Assembly (NCBI GenBank): GCA_964017195.1
Contig: OZ024890.1
Span: 65,956,367-66,020,366 of the forward strand
DNA length: 64,000 bases
Direction of reading: 5' to 3'
DNA from: Siderastrea radians
Lineage: Eukaryota; Cnidaria; Anthozoa; Scleractinia; Rhizangiidae
Numbering within the stretch: position 1 is the first letter of the stretch; each line of letters begins with the position of its first letter. A program made the translations under genes and the position numbers. A model generated the notes under the pieces. It was not told where the DNA came from and searched no databases. It worked only from the letters and a program-made list of their open reading frames with translations. Positions 36,470-48,128 of the stretch are shown here, in pieces.

Positions 36470-36672
36470 TATCATAATGTTTTGTTGTTGTTGTTATACA
36501 ACAAATATAGAACTTATTTTTTCTTCTGTTAGTGTACGAACGTAAATTTGCATGACCCTCCCCTTTTATACGGCCCATTTTCTCTTGACCCTCCATTTTC
36601 AGCGTCTTAAAAAGTTACGACCCTCCCCCAGTTTCCACCCCCCTCCCCCCTGCTAATTTCTGACAAGTCCCT

Positions 36673-37629
36673 AATTAGGGGACAGTAGTTTATGAAATTC
36701 TAGAACAGTCAAATAAAATTCCCTCTAAAATTACATAATATACAAGATAATGATAAAAAATTTTCAAATACCAGTCTAACAATAAAAGTTGCAATTATGT
36801 TATGAACTACAAAGTTTGCAATTTTTACATGTATTTTCCCTGAATTGTGTTAAATTCACTTTTCATAATGCTCTCTTAAATGCACCTATTGATGGCAGGT
36901 TCCTTATGCCAGTTCCAATTTTATTCCTGAGAGTAGGTCCCGGGTACCTAATAACGAGTGTTTGCCATAAGTCACTATCTCAAATCTTGGTATTTCATAT
37001 CCCTTACTTTCAGATTATAGCCTCAATGACTGAAATCTATTTCAGTGGATTCCAATATATATCAATTAACCTGTTAATCACTGGAAATCGGTTGACAATC
37101 GTGTACATTTTGACCTAACTACATGTATAAGCCTCTCACTAATCACCATAGGCTAACAGTCTGTGTATAGTCGCATTACCTCATTGATAATAATTGTTGA
37201 ATCAATTGATATCACAGTCATTTTAAATCAATAATATAATTACTGATGTTTTGTAATTGGTGTTTCGATAGACGCTGGTAACAAAACAAAAACGAGTGGA
37301 TTGTTACTCCCAAAAAAAGGCACAAGTCTGAAAATATAAAAATTGAAATCTTACACAGCATCACGTAAATAAGGCTGCCATTGTGTGTACTCAGTTTCTT
37401 TGAGCCTTTCATTTGATATTACTAACTAAATGAATAATAGATTCCCTAGTTTAGTCTATAATTCGATATTGAAAGAACATATTGTATTGATTTCTTTTTT
37501 CAGACATCTCTTTCGGGCAGGATCTGTTTATCAGAAAAAAAAAAAACGGCAAAATACGTGCTCGACACAGAGCATCTGTTTTGTAATATGAAAACTGTTA
37601 AAAAAGGTGCCAATCAAGAAAAGCAATGT
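36673..37629. other. spacer, no gene supported
   Basis: AT-rich, with short ORFs. No domain, RNA gene or repeat end was recognised. Confidence 0.35.
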
Positions 37630-37820
37630 TCAGGTTACATTGTGGTTTTACGCGTGAGAAGTTTCTAAACAGGTTACTTCAGATGATATTTTTGGCGACG
37701 TGTATTTATTAATTTATCGTGTGATTTTGCACGTCAAATACTTGTACATTTCTCAAATGCCTTTTCTTAAGCATGTTACCTCTGCAGTAACAACGTGTTA
37801 GCCTATGCTGTGCTGTGCTT
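37630..37820. repeat. right arm of the long-range inverted repeat
   Basis: This is the diverged reverse complement of 33540-33800. The divergence includes substitutions and small indels, so the pair is old. Confidence 0.55.
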
Positions 37821-38089
37821 AATTTTACTACTCCCACTATTTTATAATGATTTTGTGATTTTAAATGATTTTGTGCGTGACCATGAAACAATTCAGATGT
37901 GACAAGACATTGAATTACTAAATTCTTTCGAACATTCTTTCTTTTGGCTTCTTAAATGCGCTTACTTCATACGTATGCATGTATATAGGGAGAATACTTG
38001 TAGAACAAGACGTTAAAGTAAACTAAATTGTATAAAATAACTAACACTAGATTCACTACCAATCGCAGTTTAATGAAAATGCCATTAAA

Positions 38090-38400
38090 AGCTTGTTAAA
38101 AACCCATGAACCCATTTTTCATGGTCATGAAAATGGAGATTCCCCATGGCCTGTGTCATTAAATATTATGTGACTTAATTCATGAACCATGAAGAATCTT
38201 TCATGCCCATGAAAATTCCATGAAATATTACGTGATTTAATTGATGACCCATGAAAACATCTTTTATGGCCATGAAAATCTTGGACCACACCAAAGTTGA
38301 TTTCATGGGGCATGAAAGTTTCATTGCGCCCATTAATTATCCATGAACCAAAGGTCATGAAAATTAGGGTAAGGTACATTAACCTACAAAACATGAGACA
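38090..38400. repeat. TTTCATGG/CCATGAAA motif cluster, left
   Basis: CATGAAAA, CCATGAA and TTTCATGG words recur every 15-30 bases. The motif is close to self-complementary (TTTCATGGCCATGAAA), so the region can pair with itself and with the cluster at 40800-41440. The minus-strand ORF across it is made of the repeat. Confidence 0.6.
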
Positions 38401-40799
38401 ACAATTTTAATTTCACAAGGATCCACACAGAAAGTAAGCACACAACTAGTTTATACAGCAGAAACAAATCAAAAGGAAATTTTGACTTACAAACTTTTTG
38501 TTTTTCTGTTTTCCTTGCTTTTCAAGTCCATTTAATAACAAATCATAAGTCAAGCACAACATTGCACCAGCTCTGATTCTTGTGATAACATATACTATTT
38601 CAGTATGAAGTCCACAAAGTTTATTGGTCATAATTTTGTCATAATTACAATAAAAGGGTAACACTATCCTGCGAATAGCAATGGCTAGTCTGGGCAGGTA
38701 GTGTTTTACATTAATGAAACGAAAGAAGTCAAGTAACATACAAAATATATACACGTGTGAATGTGTATATTCCATTTGTGTATAACCATATATGTGTATA
38801 ACAATTTGTCCTTTAATCCAAGCTTTAAGCCAGGCTCAACCACACTGGAATTTCAGTCGGTTATCACTGTGCTCAAGGAGAGAAGGCGCAGTATTGTAGT
38901 GGTTACCGTGTTGGACTTCAGAACTGTGTTGTTTTGTTGTTTCCTCAGTGGAAGCCTTTTCTTGCAGCCATGTGTAAATTACTCATACACAAGGTCACTC
39001 CACCTTAAAAGTTAAGGACCTAAAAAATGATTCAGCAGTTTTGAATTTTTCATAGGCTTAAAATTCCTTCATCAAAAGTGTTCTTTAACATTGCCTTGAC
39101 GCGCAACGAGCACAATTAACTGCTGTTAACTGTTAATATATATGTTGTAAAAGACTGCTTTCAGATTGAGCTAAAAGAGAAGCTTTAAAAGATAGAGTCT
39201 ATTAATTTAGAGTCATTTCGTTTTCTGCTAGAAATATGTGAAAATGGAGGACTACGTTTTGTATACTAAAATCCTGTACTCAAAGAAAGCAGTTTACCTT
39301 GATTATCTGAAGGTTGTAATCCGTGACAACACGTGTATGGGTCACTTGTGTGAACTTCGTTGAGCTCGCTTCATAATACATTTTTCAGAATGACAACCCG
39401 ACTTCGAACTTTTGCCAGGAGCAAACTGTTTTAAGTCACCAGAAAAATCAGCAAATGATTTTGGTGTGGCATCATGCTAGCTTTTAAAATCGGAAAGAAA
39501 AGCGGAGCTTGTTTGCAGCATGAGATTTCCTAGAGCCGCCATGTTGGACACACATCTGAGGAGCCTGGGAACAAATGAGCTATTTTGGTCAGCAGCCGGA
39601 CTACTGCGGGCTCTGAGGCTGACCGTTGATTTCGGTTTTGGGTTGAGTTGTGTGCAGCTCTTTGGTCTGTGTAAAGTAACTTCATTCAGGAATAACAGGA
39701 TTTGAGTTCGGGTTATAACTTTCGAATGGGTATACTAAAATATAAAATGAATTGGGTTTACAGACTCAAAAAGAATTGCTCATGTCTATTTTCAATGCCC
39801 TCACATGAACAGCTTTCAATGACCACTCAATGTTTTGTTGTAGGTATATTGACTGCATTCAGCTTCATGTTCTTGTGAGAGTCTGAGACTTGAACAGCTT
39901 CAGAGGGATAACAAGTCAATAATGAAGGCTTTTAATAAGCTAAGTTGGCTTGCTTAAAATTTACTACTAAGTACAGAACACAGCTAATTTTGTAGATGTA
40001 AGACTTTTAAATGATCGACTCTTATAAAGCAATCGTTGTTGAAAACATCAAATGATTTGCAGGGACAAAATCTTTTTTGATCAGCAAAATGATTATTGAT
40101 TCATTCAATTCATTCAATATAAGCCTTACAAAATGTAAACATCGTAAGGTACCCAATGCTGCAAGTTTTGCAGGTTTGCCTTTTTGGACAAGGAAAAATA
40201 ACCTTGTTCGGAAAATAAGTTAAGACTCTATTTTTTGAATTATATTTTAATTGTTGGACATTCTTCCTTTTTAAGGAATCCATTTAATACAATTATTGTT
40301 AGGTCATATTATGAGAAAGGTTCTAGCTGTTATGTTGTAGTAAATATGTAACTGAATGAAAACCTTTCAGTGTTTGACGCGCAACACTGCATTATAAATC
40401 AGAATATTAAATGATTTTCTGCATTGCTTATCTTCAACTGGTTGGGGATGGCAAGTAACTAGGAATGAAATGTCACTGTTTAGAAATCAAAATATATACG
40501 TAATCATTAAAGAAATCGCCGTAGATCTAATGATATTACAACTTAAATCCAACATTACATGATTTTGAGTAAGAATTGTATGATAGCAAAGTTTATTCAT
40601 TTTACAAGACTGAAATAGAGAATCGGACGTTTATTATAATATATTTTCTAATGCAGAGTATACATCTTCACAATATAAAATTTGTAAGAAAATATGACAC
40701 CAAGGTGGGTTCAATAAAAACATTTATTATTATTATCATGAGGAGCAGATTGATGTTTCAGTTGTTTGTACAATGATATACATGTAAACAGCACATTCC
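38401..40799. other. spacer between the two CATGAAA clusters
   Basis: No supported gene. Several short ORFs lack domains. The two flanking motif clusters suggest that 38090-41440 as a whole may be one large old element with repetitive sub-terminal regions. Confidence 0.35.
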
Positions 40800-41440
40800 A
40801 TCTTTTGTGCCTGGGCAGATGGGCAATGACATTATTATCTTGTTTAATGGACTCTTAAAAGAATTTTCATGGCACAGAGCAGTTATCATTTACACCATGG
40901 AAATAAAAGGGAACCAAATTTCATGGAATTTAATGGTACACAGTGGTCATTGTTTAACTCATGAAAATAACAGGGACTCACATTTCATGGACCATGAAAA
41001 TGATGTGAAAGGCCATGAAATAACAAAGAAAATTTTCATGGACCATTAAAAATTCCCCGTTCACAGGGTTTTCATGGGCCATGAAATTGTTAGACCATTA
41101 AACTCCATGAATTCCTGTGCCATGAAATTCCAGTGGTTAGTTTCATGGCTTGTATCCAAGACCATGAAAATCCCATTAAAGTACAATTGACGGCCCATTA
41201 AAATTTAATGGCATTTTCATGCGTTTTTAATGACTTGATACAAACTTTTGACTTTTCATGGGCCATGAACGGTGAAGTTTTAAGAGGATTTTCATGGCCT
41301 TTTTAATGGTTTTTTTCATGGGATAAAACCCATGGAAATACCCTTAATTTTTGCCATGAAAAACCTGTGAAATACTACTGAAAACCTTGTGAAATTGTCA
41401 TTAAAAAATTCACAAGATTTTAATGGGTTTTGATTTCATA
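40800..41440. repeat. TTTCATGG/CCATGAAA motif cluster, right
   Basis: More than twenty occurrences of CATGAAA, TTTCATGG or CATTAAA words are packed into about 640 bases, often as short palindromes. The composition is the same as at 38090-38400. Confidence 0.6.
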
Positions 41441-41608
41441 GTGATTATAGTTTTCCCGAAAGTCCAAGTACATCAATATAATGTATAAAGCTCTGCAATG
41501 GATGGTATGCTAGACGTCGGACATTTTTCTATAACATGTTTAAATTGCAAACTCTGTTGTAGTCATATCTGCTTCTCTTCAAACAGTGAGAGTTCTCAGC
41601 CGCACGCT

Positions 41609-42181
41609 CTAACATTTTAATTGCAGTAAAATTTGATGGGTCACGAAACAGCCTGTTAATAATGTGGTGTCACTGCATTTACAATTACAGGCTACCAAAA
41701 GGTTTATTATCATCACAATGACCATTTCGCTTGAATATGTATTACTATGTCTGTTCATACTGTTCCGACATTGTAGCAAGTAGTGAGCAAGAGACTGTAC
41801 ACTTTTTGCCGCATCGGTTTCACCGTAAATACACCCACCTTTAGCAGCAACTCGCCTCGTTCCAGCTACCATTGATCGCAGGTTGTCAAAAATCATCTCG
41901 CTCCCTGAATACACCAAGAGTAGCACGATTGTGCAATATCGGCTGTAAACATAGTTAGACGTCATAAGTATGTGTTTACGTTCAATTGATGATTTAAGGT
42001 GGCGCATGACTAGTGTAACCAACACAAGTTTCAATTTATTTCGGATACGGATGAAGCGGATTAATTTGGCAATTAAAGGTGACAAAACAGTTATAACAAA
42101 GCTAACGACAGTGAGAACAACCGTCAGCGTATTTGCAAGAAACTGAGCTCTCGTTACGAGAAACAGATCACGTTGCTGCAA
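41609..42181 (-). CDS. doubtful membrane protein ORF
   Basis: This is a 190-codon open frame on the minus strand. It has three hydrophobic stretches (about residues 18-45, 83-97 and 150-165) and a cysteine-rich end. The first could be a signal anchor. No family recognised. It may be a single exon of a longer gene or a chance frame; its length and even composition favour the former slightly. Confidence 0.3.
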   Translation of the reverse strand: MQQRDLFLVTRAQFLANTLTVVLTVVSFVITVLSPLIAKLIRFIRIRNKLKLVLVTLVMRHLKSSIERKHILMTSNYVYSRYCTIVLLLVYSGSEMIFDNLRSMVAGTRRVAAKGGCIYGETDAAKSVQSLAHYLLQCRNSMNRHSNTYSSEMVIVMIINLLVACNCKCSDTTLLTGCFVTHQILLQLKC

Positions 42182-42380
42182 GTAATTACTTACCGAATTT
42201 AATCTCCCTCTTTTTCCAAGAACGTTTTCCTAGAAACGCGCTGGAACCACGAAAGAACGCTATAGATATAGCAGAGCGGAAAAGATTGAGCCAGTTGAGT
42301 TCCTGATGCGATTAGGTGAAAAGTTCGTCTCAATAATTTGTGTCAAAACTTAATCTAAATTGATATCGTCTTAGTTATCA

Positions 42381-42704
42381 GGCCTCAGTTGTGAAGTTAT
42401 AGTTTCAACGACCAGGGACTGTTAAGGCAGGAATACAGGTATGACCATAGTAATCTCTCGTTTCTGATGTGAAAATACGAGATTCATTCAAGTAAACGGC
42501 TACGTCGGCAAAAATTGAATTTGCTTAATTATCACAAGTTAAGGCCTCAGTTGTGAAGTTATAGTTTCAACGACCAGGGACTGTTAAGGCAGGAATACAG
42601 GCATGACCATAGTAATCTCTCGTTTCTGATGTGAAAATACGAGATTCACTCAAGTAAACGGCTACGTCGGCAAAAATTGAAATTGCTTTAATATCGCTAA
42701 AGGC
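42381..42704. repeat. 162-bp tandem duplication
   Basis: Two copies start at 42381 and 42543 with GGCCTCAGTTGTGAAG and differ by only a few substitutions, so the duplication is recent. Confidence 0.9.
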
Positions 42705-43862
42705 CGGAAATCTTACATAAATTGTGACTCAAAGGTCTTTATGCATGGAGCACCATTATTATTTCAAATATAACTGGCTGTGCTAGAAGACTGTGTTTCC
42801 TTGACGAAAAAGAAAAAAAGCCAAGGGAAAACCGAAGGTACAAAAACAAACAAAACTACAAAAATATACACTTAGAAAGCAAACCCTTATCACCACAAGA
42901 AGGACAAAACTGTCTGGTTCTGACATCTAGCATGCATGTTTGCGTTCGTGGCATTTTCAGTTTGTACCATACGGTTCCCAACTGAGGAACTGTAACATAA
43001 CTGGGAAACACAAGCGATGAGTGCTTGCCATCGTTGAGGCCAAAAGAGAACCAAAGCACTAATATAGTAAACCACATGTTTTTAAATAGGAATTTGACAA
43101 GTTTATTTTCATTAGATTAACTGCCAATCGTATATGTTTTGGCTCATTGCACCTTCTCAAGCCATGCCGTCGACAGCAGTAGGCATTTTTAGCACGAAGT
43201 GCAGTTTAGTGGAGTAAAGCCTCTTTAAACCTATGCCAATGATTACTTCTGAGTGTATTCTTATTTCTTTTACAGAAAAATGAGGTGCAGCATGCTGGAA
43301 TTCAACACTCACCTATAATAATGCTTCTTCATATTATCTTTGTTTTGTGAGGTAGCAGAAAGCATTACGCAAAATAGCACTGCACTGGTCAAAACACAGT
43401 TTGGTATTCGTGTAAACCTAAGAGCAGATTCAAAGAGGAATACTCAAGATATCATGGAGGTAAGTCCTGTCCGATTTGGTAGTTTTTTCACATTCCAAGG
43501 GAACATTAATTAGTTACTCGTAACCTGAACTGCTTGACATAACGCATGGCAAAGGTTGTAAACTTGTAGAAACATACACGCAAACATACAAACAAACATC
43601 AATTGCATTTTCTTTTCTTCACTAATGCAAATCTTTATTGAATATAGCAAGTGTCAATAAACGTTGCTTATAGTACAATGAAAAAAACATATAGGGCATA
43701 TAGTAATATTTATAGTAGGAGCTTTTCTTAGGTTAAATTTATTTAAGTAGTCAGCAACGAAAACGATTTTATAATTTTGTATCTTATTACAGGAAAACGA
43801 TCAAGAAGAAAAGATATTTATTATTCAACTGCATTCAGTAGAGTACAAATAACATCCAAAAC
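42705..43862. other. spacer with one exon-like stretch
   Basis: A stretch at about 43359-43460 is bounded by an AG and a GTAAGT donor and is open for about 33 codons, so it could be a host exon. Nothing else supports a gene. Confidence 0.25.
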
Positions 43863-43892
43863 GAGTACAAATATCCCACGATATTTGTACTC
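43863..43892. repeat. perfect hairpin sharing its core with the 44736 element
   Basis: Arms of 13 bases (GAGTACAAATATC) surround the loop CCAC. The core ATATCCCACGATA also occurs in the arms at 44736-44875, so 43863-44875 may mark the two ends of one element of about 1 kb. Confidence 0.6.
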
Positions 43893-44735
43893 CAAAAGAC
43901 CGGTTTGACAGGTTTTCTACAAATGCCACGTCAGGCTTTAGGCTTACAAGGTGAACGATGAAAAAATGGCCGAAACGCTCGTTTTTCCGGAAGAAAACAA
44001 TGAATGCTTACCAAATTTTGAGGTTTTTAACGAAAACGAGATCCTAGAGACAAGCAATGACCTAGACGACAGTGAAATTTCTTTCTTTATTGAAGAAAAT
44101 CGAAACGTATTAAAATACAACAGAAAATACAAAAACTGACCTCAAGTCCGTTAAAGAAACAAGGGCCATTGAAGAAATTCCCGCCGAGGAACTTAACAAC
44201 CTTTTATGTCATTTGTTTGTCAAAGTCAGGAAACGGAACCCATCATTTCTCAGGAGCTGTCTTCAACAAATGCACAATTGTTGTCGGTCAGAAATCTCCA
44301 TCGCTATCTCTTCCAAAACGACCCGTGGTTAGTGATTCGGACGAAGATGACTGAGCTTGAAGTGCTGTATAACTTTTTTTGACTTGACTTTCGAGTTCTG
44401 TTTGTTCTGTCGAGTTCTTTCTTTTCGTAGTTTTACTCGGTGACCAAGAACATTGTTGTTTATCTAACTGTAAACCCGAAAATAATTCAGTTTTGCCTTG
44501 TTCCATCTTTGTTTTCCTTGCAAGTTTGAAATAAAATCCCGACGCTTCGCTCGATTGACACAGGTTTGACAAGTTTTTGTTTTTGACCAATCAACAACAA
44601 CCTCACGTCAAGCGCGCGAAACCTGACTCCGCTGGCGCGCTCACTCGCTGCTCAGAAGTCACGTTAGTTTGTCACGCAACTCAGGCAGTTTATAAACCAC
44701 TTTTCCGTTTTGTAGCTAAGTTGAATAATAAATCC

Positions 44736-44875
44736 CTTATTAGACGGTTTAGTGTGTAGTATCGTGGGATATTTTTACGAGTCGCGCCGTATTTTGGCGA
44801 GCCCGTAGGGCGAGTCAAAATACAAGAGACGAGTAAAAATATCCCACGATACTACACACTAAACCGTCTAATAAG
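44736..44875. mobile_element. foldback element with perfect 43-bp arms
   Basis: 44736-44778 and 44833-44875 are exact reverse complements. The 54-base loop contains GAGTC and GACTC-like words. No mismatches between the arms suggests recent insertion or conversion. Confidence 0.8.
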
Positions 44876-47267
44876 ATATATTTATCACAGTTTTGTTATT
44901 CAGTCGCCTTTATTTGGGTGACTTGGCAGTATGGTTTTGTAAACATAACGATAATGACTCACCGATCAAATTTCATTGCCCATATTTGAACGAATAACTA
45001 CGACTAAGAATAACTAATAATAATAGTAATAATAATAATAATAATTTATAATAATAATAATAATAATAATAATAACGACTAACTAATAACTAAGGCTTCG
45101 ACACTGTCGAAGCATTTTTAACATTTATCAAAGATTTTTTTTTTAGAATGATCTCGTTTCATTTAAAGATACATTGTCTATTTGGAGGAAAATTTGTGCC
45201 CGCAGTACCCTTGTCTGAGCTATAAAGTTGCATCTTTGCTCTTTGCAAATTTTTTGATGATAGGTTTCATCGTGGAAGTTATTTTTTAAACTCTCTGCAA
45301 ATGCTTGCTTAGCCATGTTTTTCTGCAGTAAAGAGAAACTACTTGTTTGATTGCAGCCTAGAATCTTCTCTTGACTACACCTTGTGGAGTTATTTAGCTA
45401 TACATTTATTCAGTTACACACCAAAAGAAAGCAATAAGTTATAATCATTGAAACAAAAAAAAGTAACCTTCATAGTTTTCCAGTAGTGAAATCTTTGACT
45501 ATAGCAAGAGTCAAGTACAATATTGCGATTAAAAAATGAATTAATATACATAGCAGAGGTTTCTTATGTTACATTTATTTATGTAGTTGTAACGTCAATA
45601 CTAATTTGTATTATTTTGTATCTTGTTATAGGAAAATGATCAAGAGACAAAGGTATTCAGTCACCTTTATTTGGGTGAACTGTCACTGAGTGTGGTTTTG
45701 TAAACGTAACGATTATAGCTCGCCTACCAAGTTTCATTTACCGCCCATAATTGATACTACGTTCCTCTTAGGAGAACACACCTGCTTGGCGATTTCGACA
45801 AGGAAAGGTAATTTCTTTATTTTATTTCTTTATATTTTTTTGTGAAAGCTAATTCGTTAAAATCGAATTCAGATTTTAATGTTGCTTGTTTTACCCTATA
45901 AAAATTCAAGTTGCATGTGGGAGTTTTTCTTTTTATAAAGTAATGCTATCTCACCCAAGTCACGTGTAGATAAAGACCTAACCTCCTTTCCCCCGTTCAG
46001 GTCCAAATACTAGAATACCCGAAAGAAGATTAAAGAACTGTCCAAGCAGGGCCTGTCAGCAATAGAGTTCGAAAGTCAATTTACATGCACGATCTAGCCG
46101 GCAAATATTCTTAAAATATTATTATCTGGAATTTCCAACAGAGTCAAATAAATAAAGAAGGTGATGAAGGACAATTATTGAGGGCTGTTGCACCAACAGT
46201 GAATTCACTTGATAATCTGATAACACGAACATACGTGGAAGTGAATGATCATCTTCAGCGGACGGCTGAAGAAGGTTAGCGACAGTATTCAGATTCAGTA
46301 GACGTAGCTAGTAATAGCTGTCACCTGACGGTCGAGGAAAAACAAATTACTAGCTATTTCTTGCAGTTAAGCGTCGAAAGGCCGTTGAAGAAAGGTCTTA
46401 ATTAAACCTTGATAAAGGCCCTCTACAAAGCCTGTAACTTTACCTTATGTAATTTTCATGTACTTTTCATGTTCCATTAACAAGAATGCTTAATTGTCAT
46501 GTGCGTTATGTCCTTGGAACACGTTGTTTGTTCGCTTCTTTTTCTGCAGTAGGAAACTTGTTTCTGAAACTTTTTGACTTACTTACTTGAGTAGAGGGTC
46601 GGCTGACCGTAGTTTTACAAATGTCTGTAAGAAACGTGCTATCTTACATAAAGGTGATGGAACCTTTTATTATTTATGGGGACCGTAGTTTTACAAATAT
46701 ATATTTAATGCAGCATTTTAGCGTAAAAAGACAGCCTTTTCATGGTCCCGATTTTTTACACAACATATATGTATATATTTCGCATTCAAGTCGTCAAATA
46801 TGCCACGCACGCTGACACTTCTTGACAAGGTTAATTTACTACTTATTACTTTTCCCGTGACAAGATTCCTATCGACATGAACATGCTGGTGTTTTTCTTG
46901 GGAAAATGTGTTCCAACCGCCACAAAAACCATGGTTTTGGACAGAAAAAACTAGAAGGCACTAGCTCTGCTATGTTTTTCGTCGGGACTGCGGCCAAATG
47001 CTGCGAACTCAAGCGTTGTGCTTAGCTTACCGAGTTCGCAGCAGAATCAACAACTAAGATGAAGTCCTTGAAGGCACATTTCCTACTTGAACTTTTTGCA
47101 TTCAACCAAAAAGACAACTGAGTATTCTTTAGAACTTTTCCTTCCATTTATAGATATTTGATATTTTTGTCAAGTTCTAAAATTCACTTCGGTCGAACTG
47201 ATTCGTTTTGCTAAACAAGCTAAGCTTTTTTAAAAAAACCTCTTTTTCAAAGGCGACGGTGGTCACG
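44876..47267. other. spacer with AAT microsatellite, no gene supported
   Basis: An (AAT)n tract lies at about 45017-45075. Two related blocks beginning GGAAAACGATCAAGA and GGAAAATGATCAAGA (near 43793 and 45631) point to a diverged tandem duplication. An exon-like stretch (about 46141-46275) is open for about 45 codons before a GT. No complete gene can be built. Confidence 0.3.
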
Positions 47268-47344
47268 AGTAGTTATAGAGTTGGCGGTTCGAGACCAGTT
47301 TTGAAGCAAAACTGTTCTTGAACAACGCCAACTCTATAACTACT
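47268..47344. repeat. 77-bp hairpin near the left edge of the viral element
   Basis: Perfect 19-base arms AGTAGTTATAGAGTTGGCG (47268-47286) and its complement (47326-47344) enclose a second perfect hairpin (CAGTTTTG, AAG, CAAAACTG at 47296-47314). It may be a foldback insertion or part of the terminal repeat of the virus-like element. The window lacks the right terminus needed to decide. Confidence 0.75.
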
Positions 47345-47396
47345 ATTCATTTGATGGAAATCATTTTTATGGAAAATCATTTGGAAATCATTTTAT

Positions 47397-47458
47397 GGAA
47401 AAGGAGCCGAGCAGGCTCGGGAAGTCGTTGACGAAGTCAACGAGTGAGGCTCCTTTCC
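47397..47458. repeat. T-shaped multi-hairpin sequence
   Basis: An outer stem (GGAAAAGGAGCC with GGCTCCTTTCC) encloses two adjacent perfect hairpins: CGAGC-AG-GCTCG and CGTTGAC-GAA-GTCAACG. The fold resembles the two-armed terminal hairpins of parvoviruses in shape only. Confidence 0.65.
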
Positions 47459-47460
47459 AG

Positions 47461-47649
47461 TTTTTTTGTGGGTAGAGATGTAGTCTCGTAGAGACTACGT
47501 CTCGTAGGGCACCAAAAAAACAATATGGTTTCATATACTTGATGCATTATATTGCTCCACATCTTTTTTCATATGCTGGTTCCATTTTTGCATTGGGGAA
47601 CAAAAGCGGAGCTTTTGTGAGGCAGTGAATTGATCGCTTTAGCGATCAA
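47461..47649. repeat. run of three further perfect hairpins
   Basis: GTAGTCTC-GTA-GAGACTAC (47480-47498), CAAAAGC-GGA-GCTTTTG (47601-47617) and TTGATCGCT-TT-AGCGATCAA (47630-47649) lie in under 200 bases. The first is flanked by T7 and A7 tracts that can extend the stem. Confidence 0.7.
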
Positions 47650-47798
47650 GAGGGGATGTTTCTTTTTGCGATGCTGGTTTCATTTTATGGATAACTATAT
47701 GTATTTTATTTCATGGACACAATTATTTGGATACTATATGTTTTTATTTCATGCGGTAACCAACGCATTCTTCCATCGCGTGACTTCTTTCAACTGGA

Positions 47799-48090
47799 AG
47801 TCTTAAAAACCACAGGGACTTTCCCGAGGAAATGAGTCATTAAGTTTTTCAATTGTTTTTCTAACGCGTTAGACAGTTCTTTTTGTCTTAAAAACCACAG
47901 GGACTTTCCCGAGGAAATGAGTCATTAAGTTTTTCAATTGTTTTTCTAACGCGTTAGACGGTTCTTTTTGTCTTGAAAACCACAGGGACTTTCCCGAGGA
48001 AATGAGTCATTAAGTTTTTCAATTGTTTTTCTAACGCGTTAGACAGTTCTTTTTGTCTTGAAAACCACAGGGACTTTCCCGATGAGTCAT
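47799..48090. promoter_or_regulatory. 85-bp tandem enhancer-like repeat with NF-kappaB and AP-1 consensus sites
   Basis: The NF-kappaB consensus GGGACTTTCC occurs at 47815-47824, 47900-47909, 47985-47994 and 48070-48079, exactly 85 bases apart. TGAGTCA, the AP-1 consensus, follows each at 47833, 47918, 48003 and 48083: 8 bases after the first three and 3 after the last. Between units lies the palindrome CTAACGCGTTAG. The array is at the left end of the virus-like element, beyond the 3' end of its polymerase gene. The sites are seen directly; enhancer function is inferred. Confidence 0.8.
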
Positions 48091-48128
48091 CAGATTGTCA
48101 TGTAATATCAGATGAACTTGTATTTGAA

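Larger units (their letters stand above)
34992..36672. mobile_element. 1.68-kb DNA element with about 39-bp terminal inverted repeats
   Basis: The left end AGGGACTTGTCAGAAATTA (34992-35030 for the whole TIR, running into a G-rich tract) is mirrored by TAATTTCTGACAAGTCCCT at the right end (36635-36672). A target duplication is not clear. Inside are two non-overlapping open stretches in different frames, 35232-35597 and 35706-36266, plus the long palindrome at 36350-36469. Non-autonomous or decayed copy; family not recognised. Confidence 0.7.

Noticed and set aside
47268..47344. Exact left terminus of the viral element at the AGTAGTTATAG arm
   Set aside because: Polinton ends often start AG, but without the right end or a target duplication the boundary cannot be fixed, so I gave only a range.
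47397..47458. Parvovirus terminal repeat
   Set aside because: Only the folded shape is similar; no parvovirus replication gene or Rep-binding repeat is nearby.
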